NCBI RefSeq assembly: GCF_013522705.1
Contig: NZ_JAAMRE010000024.1
Location: 37,871-101,870 of the forward strand
Direction of reading: 5' to 3'
DNA length: 64,000 nt
Source: Pseudomonas lurida
GTDB lineage: Bacteria > Pseudomonadota > Gammaproteobacteria > Pseudomonadales > Pseudomonadaceae
The notes beneath the pieces are model-generated. The model searched no databases. It worked only from the letters and a program-made list of their open reading frames with translations, and was not told the origin of the DNA. The translations under genes were made by a program, and so were the position numbers. Of this stretch, positions 60,583-64,000 are shown piece by piece. Each line of letters begins with the position of its first letter. Position 1 is the first letter of the stretch.

Positions 60583-62091
60583 TTAGGCGAAGCTCTCGGC
60601 CTCGTTGCTCTGCTCAACCAGTTCCAGGCTGATGTTGTTCTGCGCGTTGATCCTGCGATACAGCTCGGCGTCGGTCTCCAGCACTTTTTCGCGCGCCGGG
60701 AAGATCTCGTGCAGCTTGGCCGCCCATTCGCCGCTGGCCTTGGCCGGGAAGCAGCGCTCGATCAGTTCCAGCATGATCGACACAGTCACCGACGCGCCTG
60801 GGGAGGCGCCCAGCAGCGCTGCCAGCGTACCGTCCTTGGCTGCGACCAGCTCGGTGCCGAATTGCAGCACGCCGCCTTTTTTCGGGTCTTTCTTGATAAT
60901 TTGCACACGCTGGCCGGCCACTTCCAGGCGCCAGTCCTCGGCTTTCGCCTCCGGGTAGAAACGGCGCAAGGATTCCAGGCGCTGCTCCATGGACTGCATC
61001 ACTTCGCTGACCAGGTACTTGGTCAGGTCCATATTGTCGCGGGCTACGGCCAGCATCGGGCCGATGTTGCCCGCGCGCACCGACAGCGGCAGGTCGAGGA
61101 ATGAACCGTGCTTGAGGAACTTGGTGGTAAACCCGGCGTAAGGCCCGAACAGCAGCGACTTCTTGCCATCCACCACGCGGGTGTCCAGGTGCGGCACCGA
61201 CATCGGCGGCGAACCCACGGCGGCCTGGCTGTAGACCTTGGCCTGGTGATGCTTGACCACTTCGGGGTTGTCGCAACGCAGCCACTGGCCACTGACCGGG
61301 AAACCGCCAAAACCTTTGCTTTCTTCGATACCCGAGGCCTGCAGCAGCGGCAGGGCCGCACCGCCGGCGCCGAGGAACACGAACTTGGCGTCCACTTCAC
61401 GACTGTTGCCGCTGTTGACGTCCTTGATGCTCACGGTCCAGCCGGCACCGTTGCGCTTGAGGCCGGTGACGCGCTTGCAGTACTTGACCTGGGCATCGGC
61501 CGAGCTGGTGAGGTGGTTGAGCAACTGATTGGTCAGGGCGCCGAAGTTGACGTCGGTGCCGTTCATGACGCGGGTAGCGGCGATTTTTTCGTCGAGCGGG
61601 CGGCCCGGCATCATCAGCGGCATCCACTCGGCCATCTCGCTGCGGTCTTCGGTGTAGTGCATGTCCGAAAACGCATGGTGCTGGCGCAGGGTCTCAAAGC
61701 GTTTCTTGAGGAACTCGACGCCTTTCTCGCCTTGCACGAAGCTCAGGTGCGGCACCGGGCTGATAAAGGATTTGGATGAGCCGAAGGTGCCCTTTTTGGT
61801 CAGGTACGCCCAGAACTGCTTCGACACCTCGAACTGGGTGTTGATGTGCACGGCTTTCTTGATGTCGATGGAGCCATCGGCGGCCTGGGGTGTGTAGTTC
61901 AATTCACACAGGCCGGCGTGGCCGGTACCGGCATTGTTCCACGGGTTGGAACTTTCCGCGGCACCCGAATCCATCAGCTCAACGACTTCCAGCTTGAGGC
62001 CGGGGTCGAGCTCCTTGAGCAGTACGGCCAGGGTGGCACTCATGATGCCGGCCCCTACCAGTACAACGTCGACTGCTTCGTTATGCGCCAT
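60583..62091 (-). CDS. mqo: Malate:quinone oxidoreductase
   Basis: 502 residues. FAD-dependent peripheral membrane enzyme that oxidises malate to oxaloacetate and reduces quinone. FAD motif VDVVLVGAGIMSATLAVLLKEL; also NAGTGHAGLCELNYTP, KFVFLGAGGAALPLLQASGI, GASPGASVTVSIMLELIERCFP. GGAGA lies 8 nt before the ATG. It corresponds in position to mqoB of P. aeruginosa. It links the TCA cycle directly to the quinone pool used by the bc1 complex at 5.5 kb. Confidence 0.97.
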   Translation of the reverse strand: MAHNEAVDVVLVGAGIMSATLAVLLKELDPGLKLEVVELMDSGAAESSNPWNNAGTGHAGLCELNYTPQAADGSIDIKKAVHINTQFEVSKQFWAYLTKKGTFGSSKSFISPVPHLSFVQGEKGVEFLKKRFETLRQHHAFSDMHYTEDRSEMAEWMPLMMPGRPLDEKIAATRVMNGTDVNFGALTNQLLNHLTSSADAQVKYCKRVTGLKRNGAGWTVSIKDVNSGNSREVDAKFVFLGAGGAALPLLQASGIEESKGFGGFPVSGQWLRCDNPEVVKHHQAKVYSQAAVGSPPMSVPHLDTRVVDGKKSLLFGPYAGFTTKFLKHGSFLDLPLSVRAGNIGPMLAVARDNMDLTKYLVSEVMQSMEQRLESLRRFYPEAKAEDWRLEVAGQRVQIIKKDPKKGGVLQFGTELVAAKDGTLAALLGASPGASVTVSIMLELIERCFPAKASGEWAAKLHEIFPAREKVLETDAELYRRINAQNNISLELVEQSNEAESFA

Positions 62092-62819
62092 TTAACGCGT
62101 CTCCAAAATCTGCAGCACCAAATTGACGGCATGGCTGCCAGGAGTGACGGGGCGGTTCACGTGTTGCCCCAGGTTACCCATGGCCAGGATCGCCATGTCC
62201 GTTTCGCAATTCTTTGCAACGTCAGCACACGCTTGCTGCCTGGCCTGATCTGCCTATGAACGCATTCATGGGCGGCTGTGGCAATTCGACTTATGGTCAA
62301 AGCGTGCGATGCGTGCAATCAATCCGTAGCGGACAGGCTCAAGCTCCGGTTGTCGAGGAGCACTCGGTCCTGTGCGGTTGGGCTGTTCCAGACGCTGATG
62401 GTGCTTGTACAAACGCCAAACTATTCATTTGCTCGCCACACTCTTGTGAAGTTGTGAAAACCCGTTTTTTTCACGCTCTTTTGAAGACGTGAACCTCAAA
62501 AAAGGGCTGCCCCAGCCTGGCACCTGGCCCGCAGCTCTGCGTCGACACGCGGCAGAACGGGCAAACAACTCAAGTGGCCGAGCGCAATGGCAGCTCTGGC
62601 AGATTCGGTAAAGACGGGTGGTTTGCAGAGCAAACAGCAAGCGCGCCAGCTTCACAGGATCTGTGTGGGCGGCTCTCTGTGGGCGATTGCTGGGGTTAAT
62701 ACCGAGGCATTAACGGTGCTGCGAGGCCCGATCAGGAGACGTCCTTATAATCGGGGGGAGATTGTAGCGAAGAACGTCAGGGAAATGGGCGTGTTTTATG
62801 ACTTTTATTAGACATTTGG
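62092..62819. other. 728-nt stretch without a convincing gene
   Basis: Upstream of mqo (minus) and downstream of the 77-aa minus-strand gene. The short open frames here have no codon bias or family sequence. It holds a nested hairpin at 62527-62562 (GCCCG/CGGGC and TCTGC/GCAGA), a TATAAT (62746-62751), and a sequence weakly like a sigma-54 site at 62518-62533. It probably contains the mqo promoter and possibly a small RNA. Confidence 0.4.
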
Positions 62820-63053
62820 TCAGGCGGCCAACGCCGGCCGGCGCGACGCCCGCTCCACGCGTGGGCTGACACGGGCATGGGCCGGCAAGGGGCGATGCAT
62901 CCAGCTCAGACGAATTTCCTCGATTTCCACCCAGCCTTCGCCCACCGGTGGCTGGCTGCACTCTTTGAACGCCTGGCAGCGACCTTGCAGATCGAGCAGC
63001 GCAAACTGACGAAGCGCGGGCTTGCGGGTAAACAACGACCAGAGAAATTGCAT
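62820..63053 (-). CDS. Small hypothetical protein
   Basis: 77 residues. MQFLWSLFTRKPALRQFALLDLQGRCQAFKE, a central Trp/Cys-containing core (CSQPPVGEGWVEIEEIRLSWMHRPLPAH) and a basic Arg/Ala-rich tail. No signal peptide. An excellent AGGAGG ribosome site lies 9 nt before the ATG at 63053, which is the main reason to believe it and to reject the longer in-frame extension to 63164. No function known. Confidence 0.7.
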   Translation of the reverse strand: MQFLWSLFTRKPALRQFALLDLQGRCQAFKECSQPPVGEGWVEIEEIRLSWMHRPLPAHARVSPRVERASRRPALAA

Positions 63054-63249
63054 GGCGATCAGCCTCCTGTGATTGAGGCCAAGCATGCCGGTGCGGGATG
63101 ACGGAGCGATGTATCGGCTGTGACACGTGAGTGACAGCGAACCGCGCATAATGCCGCGAGTCATAGGTTGTAACTGACGCTGGTTCCCTGCGATGACCCC
63201 CCGTTATACTGGCGGCCTGTCGGTACCTGACTTTTCTGGAGAGAAGCGC

Positions 63250-63834
63250 ATGTTGCAACGCCTGTTGTTCGGTTTGATCACTGTGACCACGCTGGCCCTG
63301 GTTGGCTGCGCCAACAGCCCGCAACAACTCAGTCCGCAACCGAAACTCACCACGCAGTTGGCGCCGGTGGGCCATGGCCAACCGGTGTCGGTGCGGGTGG
63401 TGGACGGCCGTCCGTCGCCGACCTTGGGTTCTCGTGGTGGCCTGTACCCGGAGACCGCGCTGATTTCGGTCAATGCCCAGGATGTGCTGCCCAAGCTGCA
63501 GGCCCAGGCCGAGGCGGCCGTGCGTCTGCTGGGCTTTACCCCATCCAACTCGCCGGGCGTGCCGCAGTTGACCGTTACCCTGGCTGAGTTGAAATACCAG
63601 TCGCCCAAGGAAGGCCTGTATGTGACCGAGGCTTCCATCGGCGCCACCTTCAAGTCCGACGTCAACGCCGGCACCCGCCGCTACAGCGGCCGTTATGCGG
63701 CCTCGCTCAACCAGCGTTTTGGCATGTCGCCCAACCAGGAGACCAACACCAAGCTGGTCAGCGACGTCCTGAGTGATGCCTTGACTCGTCTGTTCAAGGA
63801 CCCAAGCATCGGTCAGTTGCTCAGCTCGCAATAA
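63250..63834 (+). CDS. YajG family lipoprotein
   Basis: 194 residues. Lipoprotein signal (MLQRLLFGLITVTTLALVGCAN) with lipobox ALVGC, Cys20 as predicted mature N-terminus. The rest resembles YajG: VSVRVVDGRPSPTLGSRGG, LTVTLAELKYQSPKEGLYVTEASIGATFKSDV, TNTKLVSDVLSDALTRLFKD. Envelope location; molecular role unknown. I start at 63250, since the earlier in-frame codons do not encode a signal. Confidence 0.9.
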   Translation: MLQRLLFGLITVTTLALVGCANSPQQLSPQPKLTTQLAPVGHGQPVSVRVVDGRPSPTLGSRGGLYPETALISVNAQDVLPKLQAQAEAAVRLLGFTPSNSPGVPQLTVTLAELKYQSPKEGLYVTEASIGATFKSDVNAGTRRYSGRYAASLNQRFGMSPNQETNTKLVSDVLSDALTRLFKDPSIGQLLSSQ

Positions 63835-63908
63835 GCGCGTCACGAAAAACCGGGCTCAACTGGCCCAATGCCGGTCAGTTAAGAGACGGAACGGGCAACC
63901 AGTAACCT

Positions 63909-63953
63909 GTGGCGAGCGGGCTTGCCCCGCGTTGGGCTGCGAAGCAGCCCCAA
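63909..63953. repeat. REP-type element of the GTGGCGAGCGGG class
   Basis: GTGGCGAGCGGGCTTGCC then CCGCG (from 63909), a spacer, and GGGCTGCGAAGCAGCCCC. The first part is the same arm type that is tandemly expanded at 53541-53612. Confidence 0.7.
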
Positions 63954-64000
63954 AACATAGTCCCGGAGCTGCCTGGCATACTGCGACGCTCCTATTGGGG

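Noticed and set aside
62518..62533. Sigma-54 promoter
   Set aside because: GG and GC are correctly spaced but the -12 element is CCGC rather than TTGC and no downstream gene is evident; too weak to call as a feature.
62214..62811. Two small plus-strand frames (62214-62492 and 62587-62811)
   Set aside because: No ribosome sites, no codon bias, composition unlike coding sequence; treated as part of a non-coding stretch.

Overview
The window is a stretch of chromosome from a fluorescent Pseudomonas, most like the P. fluorescens group. The evidence is high GC, gene order that closely follows known Pseudomonas blocks (zapE..rplM-rpsI-petABC-sspAB; gatCAB/mreBCD-maf-rng-yhdP-tldD-yjgA-pmbA-fagA-fumC-orfX-sodA; lpt/rpoN/ptsN; mla-ibaG-murA-hisGDC; uraA-upp/hpt/mqo), and many REP palindromes of the GGGGGCTTGCCCCC type between genes. 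I see no rRNA, tRNA, CRISPR, prophage or insertion sequence. Nearly all of it is core genome.

Layout. 1-9.4 kb: the 3' end of zapE, a GlxA-type regulator, an acyl-CoA dehydrogenase, a Tas-like aldo/keto reductase, ribosomal proteins L13 and S9, the cytochrome bc1 complex, and SspA/SspB. 9.4-17.8 kb: a hexarate (glucarate/galactarate) catabolic island made of a GntR regulator, kdgD, alpha-ketoglutarate semialdehyde dehydrogenase, an MFS transporter and garD. Two opposite-strand accessory genes, a phospholipase C-like protein and an unknown protein, sit between the regulator and kdgD. 18-20.8 kb: an AEC transporter, then a coupled set on the minus strand of an RlpA-like lipoprotein, a CaCA-type antiporter and a carboxymuconolactone decarboxylase-like protein. 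20.9-37.6 kb: gatCAB divergent from mreBCD-maf-rng-yhdP-nitrilase-tldD, then yjgA (minus) and pmbA. 37.7-41.5 kb: the iron-starvation operon fagA-fumC-orfX-sodA-ZIP transporter behind a Fur-like box. 41.5-48.5 kb (minus): kdsD-kdsC-lptC-lptA-lptB-rpoN-hpf-ptsN-rapZ-ptsO. 48.8-56.9 kb: mlaFEDCB, ibaG, murA, hisG, hisD, hisC. 57-64 kb: uraA/upp (minus), hpt, a WbuC-like cupin, a small conserved protein, mqo (minus), a 728-nt stretch with no convincing gene, a 77-aa hypothetical and a YajG-like lipoprotein.

How the genes work together. The envelope theme is strong: LPS transport and Kdo synthesis, retrograde phospholipid transport (Mla, YhdP), peptidoglycan precursor synthesis (MurA), the rod-shape elongasome (MreBCD) and septal RlpA. 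The fag operon replaces iron-dependent fumarase and superoxide dismutase with iron-free versions. The hexarate island is a complete route from galactarate/glucarate-derived intermediates to alpha-ketoglutarate.

I did not find an obviously new multi-gene system. The observations most worth a second look are two probable AUU-initiated genes (mreC and the CaCA antiporter), loss of both conserved acidic metal ligands in that antiporter, a repeated operator-like motif shared by the gntR and kdgD promoters, the accessory phospholipase C-like/unknown gene pair, and an 18-bp tandem expansion of a REP arm upstream of hisG.
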